A DNA stretch of 64,000 bases from Apodemus sylvaticus (Eukaryota; Chordata; Mammalia; Rodentia; Muridae). Every line of letters starts with the position of its first letter. The stretch's first letter is position 1. The stretch lies in contig NC_067473.1 of the NCBI RefSeq assembly GCF_947179515.1, positions 124,855,909 to 124,919,908 on the forward strand, read 5' to 3'. The position numbers and the translations under genes are program-made. Under the pieces are notes generated by a model, which ran no database searches, had not been told where the DNA came from, and was given only the letters and a program-made list of their open reading frames with translations. Positions 52,347 to 63,832 of this stretch are shown piece after piece.

Positions 52347-52530
52347 TGGTGTGTGTGTGTGTGTGTGTGTATGTGTGTCTATGTATGTGTATGCATGTGT
52401 GTGGTGTGTGTGTGTGTATGTCTGTGTGTATGTCTGTGTGCATGTGTGTGGTGTGTGTCTGTATGTGTCTGTGTGCATGTGTGTGGTATGTGTGTGTCTG
52501 TGTGTGTCTGTGTGTGTCTGTGTGTGTGCC
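52347..52530. repeat. (GT)n array with higher-order variation
   Basis: About 185 bp of GT punctuated by GTAT, GTCT and GCAT. A ~48-bp unit ('gcatgtgtgtggtgtgtgt' start) repeats at about 52392, 52440 and 52472. Frames on both strands are artefacts. Confidence 0.95.
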
Positions 52531-54004
52531 TGAGGGAGCATGTAAGAGGAGCCTGAATGAACAACTTTCTGCTTAGCTATGATCCTTTGCAAAGAGCAAA
52601 AGAGAGGCTTTGTTAGAAAATGGTGCTTCCCGTTCTCATATCACAATAATGACCTTTTAATAGCTATGGGGCCGATAGCTGAAGCTCTAGCTGGTACCAG
52701 CACACTTAGAACTATAGAGAAGGAAAGAACAAACCGGAGCCTCTCTCAAATTGAATACAACTCAACGTGACTGTTACAAATAGGGTAATTATTTCATTGG
52801 CCTACATGAACCCCAACAAGGTGTCTTTGGTCACCAACGCCAAGTGCAGCCACTGCCACATAAAGAACAAGTCTTCTCTGCTCACAGGAATCATTAATTT
52901 CCTTTAATGAGATAGGACCCTGCCATGGGTCAGAGGTACAGGTGCAGTGACAGTCATGCCCTATTTAAAAGGCATCTGGAAACAAAGGCCATAAAAATGT
53001 CTACCATCAGACTAAAACAGTACAAGCACAGTAGAAAACCGTTTTCCTTTCACAGACACTAAAATTTTGCACAGTCTTTTTTTGCTGGCATATCCAGATA
53101 TCTAGCCTGGATATGTGTGCTCTATTTATACAGACTGAAGTCACACTGGTATCTTAAAAGTTCAAGCAAAATCAAACCATGAAAGTAGTAAGCCAGTTAT
53201 ACTTCCGATTTTCACTATAAAGAGAGATTATCTTAACATTTCCTTCCCTCCCCATAATTAGAAAGGTTCTGGGAAGAGAAAATGTAGTCAAATAGGCTTG
53301 AGCATAAAATAGCTTAAAAAGAAGTCTCATGTATAAAAGAATAACAATTATGGAATAAGAGCTCCATCTCTCATTTGGGAGGAATTACCTGCCCGAGAGT
53401 TACGACGTTCTTTGTGCTATCTCTAGAGAAGACTTCTGTTCCAAAACTAGGGTCTAATGTTTGAGTAGTGCACGCCAGATCAGCTTGAAGAAACAGAAGG
53501 CTCTGGGAAGCTTTAACAGAAGAAGCCCTAACATAATATGCCAAGGAATGTGTGTGACAAAACAGAAGCAGAAAAATATTTTCAAAATTGGTTCTTGGCT
53601 TAAATATAGCATTTGGCACCTCAAGTACACACAGAGAAGCAGCTCTAACTTGGTGGTGCCATGTGACTCTCTGAACTACGGGAAGGCAGATGGTGAAGGT
53701 GCTTATTCAGTCCTCAGCCCCTCCTTCTCCCTGCCCCTCCACTGCCACCTACCCATACCCAGTTCAGAGTATTTCAGAAGGGCTGAAGGCTCAATCACTG
53801 GATAAACTGACTTCTGTCATAAACATTCCTGTCTATAAAATTATGCTACTAGCAATTTTCTCACACCAACTCCATAGCTCTAATTATTATATGTTCTGGA
53901 AATGTAAAGGAGACCTTACCTACTGAGTAGGCGACACTGCTTTCCTTGTAAGATGAGGCATAGTTCCCTCTTCCTCACACTAAGTGTAACCAGAGATTCT
54001 GGGT
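52531..54004. other. no gene; 1.5 kb single-copy sequence
   Basis: No interspersed repeat recognised. Frames of up to 114 codons (53461-53805) have no domain. Confidence 0.45.
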
Positions 54005-54180
54005 AGTGACTCAAGAAAACAAGTTCTGAGTTCAATTCCCAGAAACCACATGGTGCCTCACAACTATCTATAATGCCCTCTTCTAGTGTTTCTGAAGACA
54101 GAACAGTGTACTCACATACATAAAATAAATAAATCTTAAAACAAAAAGAAAAACAAACAAACAAACAAACAAACAAAAAA
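54005..54180 (+). mobile_element. B2 SINE, 5' part degraded
   Basis: 'gttctgagttcaattcccag', 'aaaccacatggtgcctcaca', 'ccctcttctagtgtttctga' and 'agtgtactcacatacataaa', then an AATAAATAAATC signal and a CAAA tail (54152-54180). The A box region is unrecognisable. Confidence 0.92.
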
Positions 54181-54189
54181 AAATAAGTG

Positions 54190-54330
54190 GAGTCTAAAGT
54201 AGTGGTACAGACCTTTAATTCCAGCACTTAGAAGGCAGAGACAAGTGGATTGCTCTGAGTTTGAGGACAGCCTGGTCTACATAGTGAGTTTCAAGATAGT
54301 CAGGGCTAAATACACTGTCTCAAAATAAAA
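54190..54330 (+). mobile_element. B1 SINE
   Basis: 'gtagtggtacagacctttaa', 'ctgagtttgaggacagcctg' and 'atagtcagggctaaatacac', ending 'tgtctcaaaataaaaaagg'. Confidence 0.9.
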
Positions 54331-54430
54331 AAGGAAGGAGGAGTATGGGGGTGAAAAGAGAGAGGGGGGAGGATGAAAAACACTAGGTAAGGAGAAGGAA
54401 AGAGTCAGAGACAGAAACAGAGACACAGAG
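54331..54430. repeat. GA/GGA-rich low-complexity tract
   Basis: About 85% purine on the plus strand, with AGAGACAGAAACAGAGACACAGAG units at the right end. Confidence 0.8.
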
Positions 54431-54704
54431 AATACACACCAGTCAGCCTGCCTCAGCCTCAGGGAACTATGAGACTAATGGGAACTATACAAAGGAGCCA
54501 GTATTTGGGTCATTTCTATCCCAAAAGGAGAGGAGAAAGAACACATCTAAAACTGTAATAACCAAAATAATTGTGAAATTTCTCAAATTAAGCAAAACAT
54601 ATAAATGCAAAAATTCAAGGAGAAAATTCACAATTAAGCATAATGAAGGGAAATAAAGTCGCATGGATGAAAGTTATTAACAGCAGACCTTCTATAAAGA
54701 ATGA
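54431..54704. other. no gene seen
   Basis: Unassigned, A-rich to the right. Confidence 0.5.
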
Positions 54705-54915
54705 GTGAGGAGAGATTGCAGAGACACCTTGGTAGTTAAGAGCACTTGTCCTTCAAGAAGACCCAAGGTAAGTTCCCCCGCACTCATATTGGGCAGCTTA
54801 TAACTTCCTGTTAACTCCGGTCTAGAAGACCTGATACCTACTTTTGGCTTCCACAGGCACTCCTACACACGTGAGACATGCTCATGTAGACACACATACA
54901 AACAATGAGCAAACA
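54705..54915 (+). mobile_element. B3-type SINE
   Basis: 'gaggagagattgcagagaca', 'tggtagttaagagcacttgt' and 'gcttataacttcctgttaac', then 'ttttggcttccacaggcact' and 'cctacacacgtgagacatg'. Confidence 0.8.
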
Positions 54916-54956
54916 GATTTACTGAACAAAAGGAAGACTAGAACAGGAATTATATG

Positions 54957-55018
54957 TATTACATACATACGTATGCATGTATGTATGTATGTATGTGTAT
55001 ATGTATATATGTATGAAT
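54957..55018. repeat. (ATGT)n simple repeat with inverted start
   Basis: ACATACATACGTATGCATGTATGT: two ACAT units face ATGT units, then TATA/GTAT variants. Partly palindromic at 54962-54977. Confidence 0.9.
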
Positions 55019-56284
55019 GAGTGACTTATCACAGTCCTTCTCTCCTTAAATTTCCTAAATAGGTTCAATAATTGGAAAATAAGTTATAATACTGTCTAAT
55101 GTGATTCTAAGCATATAGAAATATTTCAGATAAGTATGCTATACATAAGAATGCAAATGAAGGTGAGGTTTAAAAAATACACTTGAGCTAATAAAATTAC
55201 CACAGTAGTAGATAGATACATTTTGAGTCTATAATGTTATATCCAGAACAATTACTAAAAGGATCATAAAAAGAACAACACAATAAAACTTTTGAAATAT
55301 ACTGATATTGAAAACTGAAATGATACTCAGATCTTAGGAAGCAAATAATGAAAATTATAGAAAATAAGTGAAAAAGTAAAATATGATACCTTTATATGCC
55401 ATAACATTCCAATAATTTCACTAAATGTAAATGGACTAATAAAGTACAAAAAAACCATAATATATTAGCCTTTTCTGTCAAACACTGTAAAACTTTTATG
55501 ACAAGAAACTCAGATCTTTTTATCTCTTATCTTGTAAAAACTTTATGCAAATTTTTCTGTCCCACCCACTGCCCAACATGACTTATGTTCAGAAGTAAAG
55601 TATCTTAAAGGATCCACTCTTATCCCCCTTGCTCTCATTTTCTTTGCAGGATTCTTGTAAACTAGCCAGTTGGGACAGACTGTGAGGTTGGATCTCAGAC
55701 AAGGAAGACACAGTCAGCACCTGAATTAGAAGAGAAGTCAATCCTGAGCTCACCCTCGCCATCAAGAGTCAAATGTTGCGTTACAAGACACTTTTGCTTT
55801 GTTTTGGAATTTTTTTGCACAACAAGGAGAATGTTTCTAACAAAATTAAAAGACAGAGGCAGCAGAGTGAGCTGAGAAGCATAATTAATCGATTCTTCCA
55901 ATATTCCACTACAGGAAAAGGAAGAATAAGAGGACAGAAATGATATCATGGAAGTCCAAAGGAAGCAGCAACACTCAATTACAGATAAAGGTGACCTACA
56001 AGCAAGCAAAGTTAACAGAGACCTAGGCAGTGAAGAACGATAAAAGGGTCTCGCCAACTGAAAAGACAGAGCAAGTGTATGCAGTGAGTAAGAGGACTTC
56101 AAAACATGACAGATGCAACTTAAAGGAAACAAATCTGCAGATATAAGAGAAGACTGCAACAACCCTCTCAACTGGCACACTTAATCAGCTCGAAAGCTCA
56201 CAATCACCAGTGAGCACGACCCAGATTTATGTCCTACTAAAGCCCACATGTATATCTGTTACATTCTGTCCAGTAAGTTTAAAC

Positions 56285-56450
56285 TAGGGAGCATGTGAGA
56301 CAGTGCAGTAGTTGAGAATACTTGCTTTTCTTGCAAAGAACTAATGTTCAATTTCTAGCATTCATGTTAGGTGGCTCACACTGCCTATATCCAGTACCAG
56401 GGAATCTGAAGGCTGTCTTCATAGACACCCACACGCACATAAATACATTT
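56285..56450 (+). mobile_element. B3/B2-family SINE inside the L1
   Basis: 'gggagcatgtgagacagtgc', 'agtagttgagaatacttgct', 'caatttctagcattcatgtt' and 'aggtggctcacactgcctat', with 'ctgaaggctgtcttcataga' to the right. It interrupts L1 ORF2 sequence. Confidence 0.65.
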
Positions 56451-57570
56451 TCAAATATTTTTTATCTGAAAGTATACAGTTTGTATTCTATAATACAAGG
56501 GAGTCAAAGTAGAAATCAGTAAGAAAGATATGAGAGCAATGTCTCATATGTATGTCTGAACACTTACACACTTAAATTTATGCTTAAAAAACAATAAATT
56601 CTTATGAGTTACAGAGGAATTCTCTACAGAATTTTCAATTGAAGAAAACCGCATTATATCAAAATCTGTGCAAACAGCTAAAGTAGTTTCAGGGGAAATT
56701 TTATAGCTTTTACATTAGTAAAGAACTAAATTCTTGAATCAATTATCTCTACAAGAATCCACAAAAAAGAAAACCAAATAAAGACAAAGGGGAAAAATAA
56801 TAAGAACATAATAAATGAAAGTAAAAACGGAATAACAGAAAAAATGATGAAACAGAGCTGGCTCTCTGAAGAGATTAAGCAAATGGCAATTTCTCCAGTA
56901 AGACAGACAGGCCAGAATAAAAGAGTAAGACAGAATTGACTCCACCAGGAATTAAATTAATAGCGCTCCTAGTGGCCATGCATGTATCAAAGGAGAAGGG
57001 AATGCTTCAACAAGGGATCCATTGATAACGTGGAGAAATGGGCTAAGGACTGGAGAAACGCCAAAGTTTATCTAAGAAAAATATAGCTTAAATAACTTTG
57101 GGGTAATTATAGAAATGTTACTTGAGAAGTAAAAGCGCAAGGAAATCTATAGGCTCATATATGCTCCACTAAAGATGCAAACCTAACAACTATGTGACAA
57201 ATACCAATTCCACACAATCCTCTCCAGAAAACAGATATAAGTGAACATTTCCCAAATCAGTTTGCAAAGCTAATATCTGCTACCAAAAACATCTACAGAC
57301 TGGCAACTCTCTCATGAGCTCAAATATGAAAATTCTCCAAAGGAAAAAAAATGAACCATGGACTCATTGAATTGTGGGTATTTTTTGTAGATAATATAAT
57401 TTCATTACAGCGATTGAAGATCAGTAAGTATAACTCACAATAGCATCTTAACTTACAAAGAAAACACAGCATCATATCAACTGATTCAGAATGATCTGAT
57501 TAGGTACTAAACTCAATTCATAAATATAAACTTTTAAAAATTATGATTAGATTGGATGTCTTCAAGCTGA

Positions 57571-57590
57571 CCAAAAAAAAAAAAAAAAAA
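57571..57590. repeat. A18 homopolymer within the L1
   Basis: Short A tract between two parts of the L1 fragment. Confidence 0.9.
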
Positions 57591-57805
57591 GTCAGAAAAC
57601 CCTTTGGCTGACAGGATTGTTCTTGATGGGACGTCAGGGGTTTCTCCTGTTATGATCTAGAAAGTTACAAACCTCTCAGCACTCAGTCAATAAAAGACTG
57701 GAAGTTCTAGCAAAATCGGTGAGTAAAGAAAATATAACACATTAATTACAACTGAGGAAATAGAGCTGCCTGAATTTACAGATGAAAAGTTTATTTACAC
57801 AGAGT

Positions 57806-57950
57806 GGGGCTGGAGAGATGGCGCAGCGGTTAACAGCGCTTGCTACTTTTGCGGCACTCACATGAGGACTCACAACTGTCAGTCCCAGCTTCAACTTCCA
57901 ACATCCCTTTTCAGGCACATACATAATGCATACAATTAAAACAAGATAGT
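57806..57950 (+). mobile_element. B3-type SINE with internal deletion
   Basis: Good head 'ggggctggagagatggcgca', 'gcggttaacagcgcttgcta', then a jump to 'cacaactgtcagtcccagct' and 'ccaacatcccttttcaggca'. About 40 bp of the centre is missing. Confidence 0.8.
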
Positions 57951-58170
57951 CACATAGAAACGTTCATGGATTTCTACTAAGACTGTGAAATTGAATGCAG
58001 TGACATGGGTACACAGGGGAGGATACTGGTGTTAGGAGGAAATCCCAAAGCATGGGCTAATCCAGAGAACCGAGGAACACGTCTGTGGTTTTAGCTAATT
58101 CAATCGCCTGCAAGAAGACGAACAAAATAGTTGTTGGAAGGATTCTCACTGGAGGCAGCACCCTAAATCA
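57951..58170. other. no gene seen
   Basis: Unassigned spacer to the URR1 target site. Confidence 0.5.
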
Positions 58171-58178
58171 CTCTAGAG
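58171..58178 (+). repeat. left URR1 target-site duplication
   Basis: ctctagag, itself a perfect palindrome and repeated exactly at 58393-58400. It fits the nTCTAGAn target preference of hAT-Charlie elements. Confidence 0.92.
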
Positions 58179-58392
58179 CAGTGGTTCTCAGCCTGTGGGT
58201 TTCAACCCCTTTGAGAACCACACATCACATATCCTGTATATCAGATATTCACACTAAAATTCATAGCAGTAGCAAAATTAGGGTTCTGAAGTAGCAATGA
58301 AGAAGTAGCAATGAAATAATTCTATGGCTGGGGTCACCACAACAGAAGAACTGTATTAAAGGGTCGCAGCATTAGGAAGTGGAGAACTGCTG
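58179..58392 (-). mobile_element. URR1 hAT element with intact termini
   Basis: Left end cagtggttctcagcctgtgg, right end agtggagaactgctg. Interior 'catagcagtagcaaaattag', 'ggctggggtcaccacaacag' and 'attaaagggtcgcagcatta'. 214 bp, non-coding. A short local duplication 'gaagtagcaatga' occurs at about 58290 and 58303. Confidence 0.95.
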
Positions 58393-58400
58393 CTCTAGAG
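58393..58400 (+). repeat. right URR1 target-site duplication
   Basis: Exact copy of 58171-58178. Confidence 0.92.
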
Positions 58401-58514
58401 GGCAAAGTCAGGAAGCTAGGAGCTTGTACTGCTTGGGATGCAGCTAGGAGCTAAGGTCCTGGTAGATGCTGGAGTCTGCCAGCCGTGGTAGCTGGGCAGT
58501 CAGAACACTTCTAG

Positions 58515-58802
58515 GAGGAGTGGAAAGATGGTTTAGTGGGTACAGTGCCTACTGTTTCAGTCTGGCTACCTGACTTTGATCTCTGGGATCCACCAGTAAA
58601 GTCAGATAAGGCAAGCACATCTGTAACAACAGCACTGCTGCTACATCAGCTGTAAGGTGGAGCAGAACTGGCCAGGAGCTTCCGGGCCAGCTAGCCCAGG
58701 GTATGCTGCATAGCTTTAACAAAAGAGACCTTGCCTCAGCAAGCTGGAAGGAGAAAGCCAGCTCTAGACAGGTGTCCTCTCATCTCTTCATTCACACCAT
58801 GA
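58515..58802 (+). mobile_element. B4A-type SINE
   Basis: 'gaggagtggaaagatggttt', 'tgatctctgggatccaccag', 'agcagaactggccaggagct', 'ggccagctagcccagggtat' and 'aaaagagaccttgcctcagc'. Full order, with a CA tail beginning at 58803. Confidence 0.8.
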
Positions 58803-58804
58803 TA

Positions 58805-58837
<33 letters not shown>

Positions 58838-58862
58838 ACACACACACACCTGCACACAAACA
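58803..58862. repeat. (CA)n microsatellite
   Basis: About 28 CA units with TC and TG interruptions, grown from the B4A tail. Confidence 0.95.
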
Positions 58863-58919
58863 CAATAACTAATTATCCATTTAATTTTTAGATTATTTCA
58901 TTTCACATGATGAGGATTT

Positions 58920-59095
58920 TGGCTGCGCGTATGTATGTGTGTGCACGATGTGAGGACAAGGAGAGAGAAACAGATCCTCTGTAACTGATGCTACAAATGG
59001 TTTTGATCTGCCACCCTGGTGCTGAGAACAGGACCCGGGTCCTTTGCAAGAGCAACAAATGCTCTTAAGTGCTGAGCCATCTTTCTAGCTTCAAG
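58920..59095 (-). mobile_element. B3-type SINE, reverse
   Basis: 'gaaacagatcctctgtaact', 'gctacaaatggttttgatct', 'gagaacaggacccgggtcct' and 'ttgcaagagcaacaaatgct', with head complement 'gtgctgagccatctttctag'. Confidence 0.85.
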
Positions 59096-60886
59096 TAGCT
59101 TTTATTTTATAAAAGCCTTCCCTGAACACCATGGCAGGTATGCCTGCGTGGGAAGCTTCCTTTTCTCAACCAGGATTTACCACAGGCACTACAGGATGGG
59201 GCACACAATACAAAGGTCAAGTGCAACTGTGCCTGGACACGAGTCCTGAGGCTACAGGGGCTTGAGATGCTGAAATAACTACTTCACTAATTAACTAAAC
59301 AAACAAATACAAATTACCACTAAAACCTCCAGAGGACCAGGACTTGGGTTTTTGGAAGCTAGAACCTTCAGTTCCTTTCCAGTTCTATAGCACTGTTCTT
59401 TTCTCAAAGTCAGTGAGAAAAACTGAGCCACGGTTATTTTAAACCTAGCAGGGGTGGGGGCTGGGAAAGTTAATTAGAGGAATTTCAGTTTCTCTGTCTT
59501 TTTATCCATCATCTCAGTTACATATGGTGGAGTCTAACTGTGCTTTTGATGTAACTTCCATATATAAAGCACAACTCCAGCTACATTTAAGATATGCATA
59601 CACAAAGGTATCCAATTTCTATGAGGGGGCAGAGAGGGTTGCTAAGCACAGTTATATATGCAAGACAAATAAACTAGAAAAAATAAAGCCATATGCTAAC
59701 AAGAGTATGGATGATGAAATTAAAGATGGGTAAATCGATTCTTAATGTGTTCAAAAAAATCTAAACCTATGCTTTGTAAAAAGTCTGTATCTATATACCC
59801 AGATCTAGGGCCTAGAGAAGGGGTACCATAAAGTTGGTTTAGAATGCAAAGCTGGATCACCTACTCGTTTTTTCTAAGTTTGAGCCCAGGTGAGGCCCCC
59901 GAGCCTGGAAGCTGTTATCATTTGGTGCTTTCAGAGTTAACAGCAATATCAATCACACCTAAGCGTTTTCAAACGCAAATTGAGAGTGGGGGCAGAGGAC
60001 AGGGCAGAGAGAGGGAAGCAATACTCAGCTGAGAGCAATTTTCCATAAGATTGTTAAGTGACTGCAAGGGAAAGTTGGAAGGCAGTCTTGGGAGAACACC
60101 AATGTAAACCCGGAAGGCAGAGTTCTGGAGCATGACAGCCATGTTCTAAGGGGCCAGGTTTCCTGTCCCTACCTCAAAACCGAATGTCCCGTGGACCCGC
60201 AAAGCTTCCTTTCGAGCACTCTGTGTGCTGTGACAGGCGAGCGGGACCATGTGTTTCACTGAGGTGTATCATTTTCAATCTAGGGAATGGTGAACCTGGT
60301 TAAATAACTATTTGCCAACTTTTACCTGCTCCTTCCCTGTAACCCTTGATCTACAGTGTGCATTTGGGTTGGGGAGGGCAATCTGGGCAGTCTGCTGAAA
60401 AGTCTGTCTCCTGCAATTCCTCAAACACTCTGAGTGCTAGGCTCCAGAACATAAGACTCTAAGCTCCCTTCACTTTTATTTCCCAGTTGTTATGGAAATG
60501 TAGATTTCTACAAATACATCATTGCGTATTGCTCAGACTCTATGTATTTTGTAATTGTGAAATAATTTAACTTTGCACAGAAAAATGCTTCTTGCTTGCC
60601 ATTATTCCACTTCATTCATATCAGTTTCAAAAGGTGGAAATTATCTACTGCCACGGAATAGCAAGCCTTGAGCCTTTCAGCGTAGGGGCTTTTATGAGCG
60701 TCCTCCATTATTCAGCATTCCTGTTACCAAGTGAGAGGGCGTGTGGGAGAGGTGAAGGTGTCCTACTCAATGCCCAAAGCTTCTGAGAAGCCTGGAGTGC
60801 AGAGAAGGGAGGGAGAAACTGCCTCCCACCTGTCTTCCAGGATGACACTAGAGGACTTCACTGTGACTCCATAAAGGCCAAAGGAA
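59096..60886. other. no gene; 1.8 kb repeat-free block
   Basis: The longest stretch right of 15 kb without a recognised transposon. AT-rich words such as 'tgtaattgtgaaataattta' (60550) and 'aatatcaatcacacctaagc' (59945) give it a conserved-non-coding look. No exon-like frame. Confidence 0.4.
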
Positions 60887-60928
60887 AAGAGGGAGGGAGG
60901 GAGGGAGGGAACAAGGGAGGGAGGGGCA
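60887..60928. repeat. (GGGA)n simple repeat
   Basis: About nine GGGA units with one ACAA break. Confidence 0.95.
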
Positions 60929-61194
60929 GAAAGACACACAGACACTAATCAAAAGGAAGGAGGAAGAATTTTACATGCAGCCATATATAGTTGTTACCGT
61001 CAACTGTGACTTCTGAAATGTAACCTAGTCAAACTCTAGCAGAGTACAGATGACAGAATTCGAAGTGATTCCATTCCTCCTCTGCTGCTGGGAAGATGGA
61101 ATTCCTAAGGATTTATTATCTCCGGAGATTTTTTTTATCCTTTCTGCTCAATTTGATATGCAGAGGAGAATTTTAAATTGTCATCATCTATCAC
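60929..61194. other. no gene seen
   Basis: Unassigned single-copy. Confidence 0.5.
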
Positions 61195-61415
61195 CATGAT
61201 GACTACAATTTATTGCAGGACTTTGCTAAGTGTTCTTATACATTATTCAGTCCCATCCTCGGCACTCTGAAATGGGAACTAGCGTTTTCTACTTCAGAGG
61301 CTATACAGGGAAGGAAGCACAGGCGGGTTGAGAAAGTTGAGCAAGATCACACAGTTTAGTTCAAAGTCAACATTAAACTTGAGCCTGGGTAACTGCATTC
61401 TAATTTCCAGCTGCT
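61195..61415 (-). mobile_element. MIR SINE, reverse, nearly complete
   Basis: 'gactacaatttattgcagga', 'tttgctaagtgttcttatac', 'attattcagtcccatcctcg', 'agttgagcaagatcacacag' and 'cattaaacttgagcctgggt' preserve the entire reverse MIR order, including tail and core. Confidence 0.8.
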
Positions 61416-61456
61416 TTTATGCTCTTTATGAAAATCTTTTTAAGAAAGAGAAAAGC

Positions 61457-61655
61457 CTTGGCAACTAGAGAGACAAGTCGTTAGTTAGGAGTGCTGACTG
61501 CTCCTGCAGGGAGCCCAGGCTGAGTCTGCAGCACCCACATACTGGCTCCCAAACATCTCTAACACAAGTCACAGGGTCTCGGCCACTCCTGGTCTCCATG
61601 GGCATCAGGCACCTACCTGCATGCTACACACATACAGGTAAATACTCATTCCCAT
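61457..61655 (+). mobile_element. B3-type SINE
   Basis: 'cttggcaactagagagacaa', 'ttaggagtgctgactgctcc' and 'gcagcacccacatactggct', then 'ctcctggtctccatgggcat' and 'catgctacacacatacaggt'. Confidence 0.75.
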
Positions 61656-61949
61656 GAGAAAAGTAAATGAATCTTTAGAGACAGAGAAAGATCTTTTTCC
61701 TTGTCTGTTGTCAAAGACCCGTTGGATCTCATGATCTCTAACAGGGCAGAAAGAAGTCTTGCTATCACACAGAGTGAGTGGCCTTAAACAACCATTCCAG
61801 ATATTTTTTTGTTTTCTAATAAGAAACAATCTTAGAATGTTATCAGGTCTGTATCAGAGGAAGAGAAATAATGTTACAAAAGTGCTAAATCTTTAAAATT
61901 AACCATGGCTATTCAGAGTCACATATCAAGAAACATGCATTCTTTTAAA
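61656..61949. other. no gene seen
   Basis: Unassigned spacer. Confidence 0.5.
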
Positions 61950-62178
61950 AAATCTTTTAGATTTATTTATTTTATCTTATGTATGAATATTTTGCCTGCA
62001 TGTATGTTTACGCACACGGTAACATTCCTGATGTTCATGGAGATCAGAAGAAGCTATTGGATTCCTGAGAATTGGAGTTCCAGATGGTTGTGAGCCACCG
62101 TGTGGGTGCTGGAAAGTGAACCTGGGTCCTCTGCAAGATCACCCAGTGCTCTCAGCAGCTGAGCCATCCCTCCAGCCA
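61950..62178 (-). mobile_element. B3-type SINE, reverse, full length
   Basis: 'agatttatttattttatctt', 'gagatcagaagaagctattg', 'agaattggagttccagatgg', 'ttgtgagccaccgtgtgggt', 'aacctgggtcctctgcaaga' and 'gctgagccatccctccagcc'. Upstream 'ttttaaaaaatc' may be the target-site flank. Confidence 0.92.
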
Positions 62179-62489
62179 TTGTGTTTTTACCCAGAAGTTC
62201 AAAGTCTGGCCTGTTTCTCAAATGGTCTGTGATGCTAGTGTATATAACAAGCATAGGATGAAGGAAATTTGAATCTTTTAGTACAAACTTATTGGGAGGA
62301 AGGAATGAAGAACAGTCATCTAAAATTCATGAGGTTCTAGATTTGATCCCCAATAAGCCAAAGTGTGGAAAAGTATCTATCAATTGTATCAGGAAATAAA
62401 AGACAAACAGATAACAGACACTCAGACAGACAGACACGCAGTTAAAATAAGGACAATGATATCAACAGCTAGTTTCTAAACCACCTTCT
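62179..62489. other. no gene seen
   Basis: Includes a small ACAGACAGACAGACAC run at 62421-62440. Confidence 0.5.
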
Positions 62490-62660
62490 ATGAATTTAAG
62501 AACTTTACATAACTCTGAACTCTTTTTCTACATCTGTGAGACCTAAATTCTATTGTGCCCCAACTTTAGGCCAAGAGAGTCCAAGCAGAAGCAAGCTAAG
62601 TGTCTCACCTGAGGAGCCAAGCGGTTGTTGGAATTCAAAATCCAAACTATGTGGTGATTG
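62490..62660 (-). mobile_element. MIR SINE, reverse, weak
   Basis: 'ctatgaatttaagaacttta', 'cataactctgaactcttttt' and 'agtgtctcacctgaggagcc' resemble the reverse MIR centre. Diverged. Confidence 0.4.
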
Positions 62661-63737
62661 TCTCGGAATTAACAAAGCTAAGGTATGCACCCTTTACTTT
62701 GTACACACAACGGTGAGCAATTTGGAAAGCCAGAGCAAACTACTGACTGACAGCTGATTGCTTTGATCTCTGTTAAGGGGTCAAGAGTTAAATCCCTAAG
62801 CAATTAGGGAGTGAAAGTGAATCAACCCTACTTCTCCAGCCTTGCTGAACTTAGGTTTCCACTGAAATCCCAACATGACCGCATTCTTGTTAGCCTGGGC
62901 CATGTGCAGCTGATAATGAAGAGAAAGGAAACTTGCTCCCAGGTTAGGAGTCAAAAGCTAACAGAAGTCCAGCATTTTGCAAACGACCTTCAATGGAAGC
63001 AAAAGTGTTGTCAACTCTTGAACTTAGCTACAAGACACTGGGAAGGTCAGCTACATGCTCTGAGTGTAGGTCCCTTACTGTCAATCTGGCATAACCATGC
63101 CTAACTACAAATGGATCTGCTGACAACAGTGGTATCAAACGTCCATGGTTAGCAAGAATGTTAGTGTCTTTTCCAAGTTTTCAAATCTCATTAAGGAAAA
63201 TGGTCCTGATTTCTACTCTTAGGATTGCTTCAAACCTTCATTAAATCTGTGAAGAGGGAATGCCAGGAAGTATTGAAACTTTCATGCCCTAATCATCCCG
63301 TTTTTTTTTTTCTTTTAGATTAGACAAATTTTACTATAATGAAACAGGAGGAGTCAGGGCCATCATCTCCACGGGAGGTCATCGTGTCTAGTCTTCCATA
63401 CCAGCCTGCTAGAGCATAGTAGAGCCATTTACATAAAGTCAATGGACCAATTATGGTGGGAATCTCAGTTCTGGGAATCAGACTGATAAAAGAAAAAGCA
63501 TCAAAGGGGAAAAAATTAGTTATCAATCTGCTACCGAACAGTACATAAGAAAAAACAACCAAACTACACCCCAGGATTCCAACACATTTTCTGAAATAAA
63601 TTACGTACCCTTCAGAACATAATAACAACTTCTCTGACATCAGCTTAGAGCTCAAGAAAAGCCCCATATCTTTTCTCTGCATTTCTGCTCACAGGTGGGA
63701 ATGCAATTAGATAGACTGTGAGCACGTATGCCCTCCT

Positions 63738-63738
<1 letters not shown>
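62661..63738. other. no gene; 1.1 kb single-copy sequence
   Basis: T-rich run at 63300-63312 and nothing else recognised. The 120-codon reverse frame at 63320-63682 has no domain and a composition expected of chance. Confidence 0.45.

Positions 63739-63828
<90 letters not shown>
63739..63828. repeat. compound (GT)n(GA)n microsatellite
   Basis: About 24 GT units pass directly into about 21 GA units, the same polarity as at 27569. Confidence 0.97.

Positions 63829-63832
<4 letters not shown>

Larger units (their letters stand above)
55040..57780 (+). mobile_element. L1 LINE (L1M), long decayed ORF2-bearing fragment
   Basis: Successive ORF2 landmarks: 'actaaatgtaaatggactaa' (endonuclease region), 'gactgcaacaaccctctcaa', 'gcaaacagctaaagtagttt' with 'caggggaaattttatagctt', 'agagctggctctctgaagag', 'agccaaatc'-type linker, 'tatcaactgattcagaatga' (reverse transcriptase region) and 'agactggaagttctagcaaa'. 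Order and spacing are right, but frameshifts and stops occur throughout. The longest frame (reverse strand, 55695-56180) is a shadow. SINEs have inserted at 56285 and near 57806. Confidence 0.75.

Noticed and set aside
55695..56180. 161-codon reverse-strand frame, the longest in the window
   Set aside because: It is antisense to A-rich L1 ORF2 sequence. Ser/Leu/Cys-rich composition is what the complement of a decayed L1 gives.
63320..63682. 120-codon reverse frame with a hydrophobic middle
   Set aside because: No start context, no domain and no transcript signals; chance frame.
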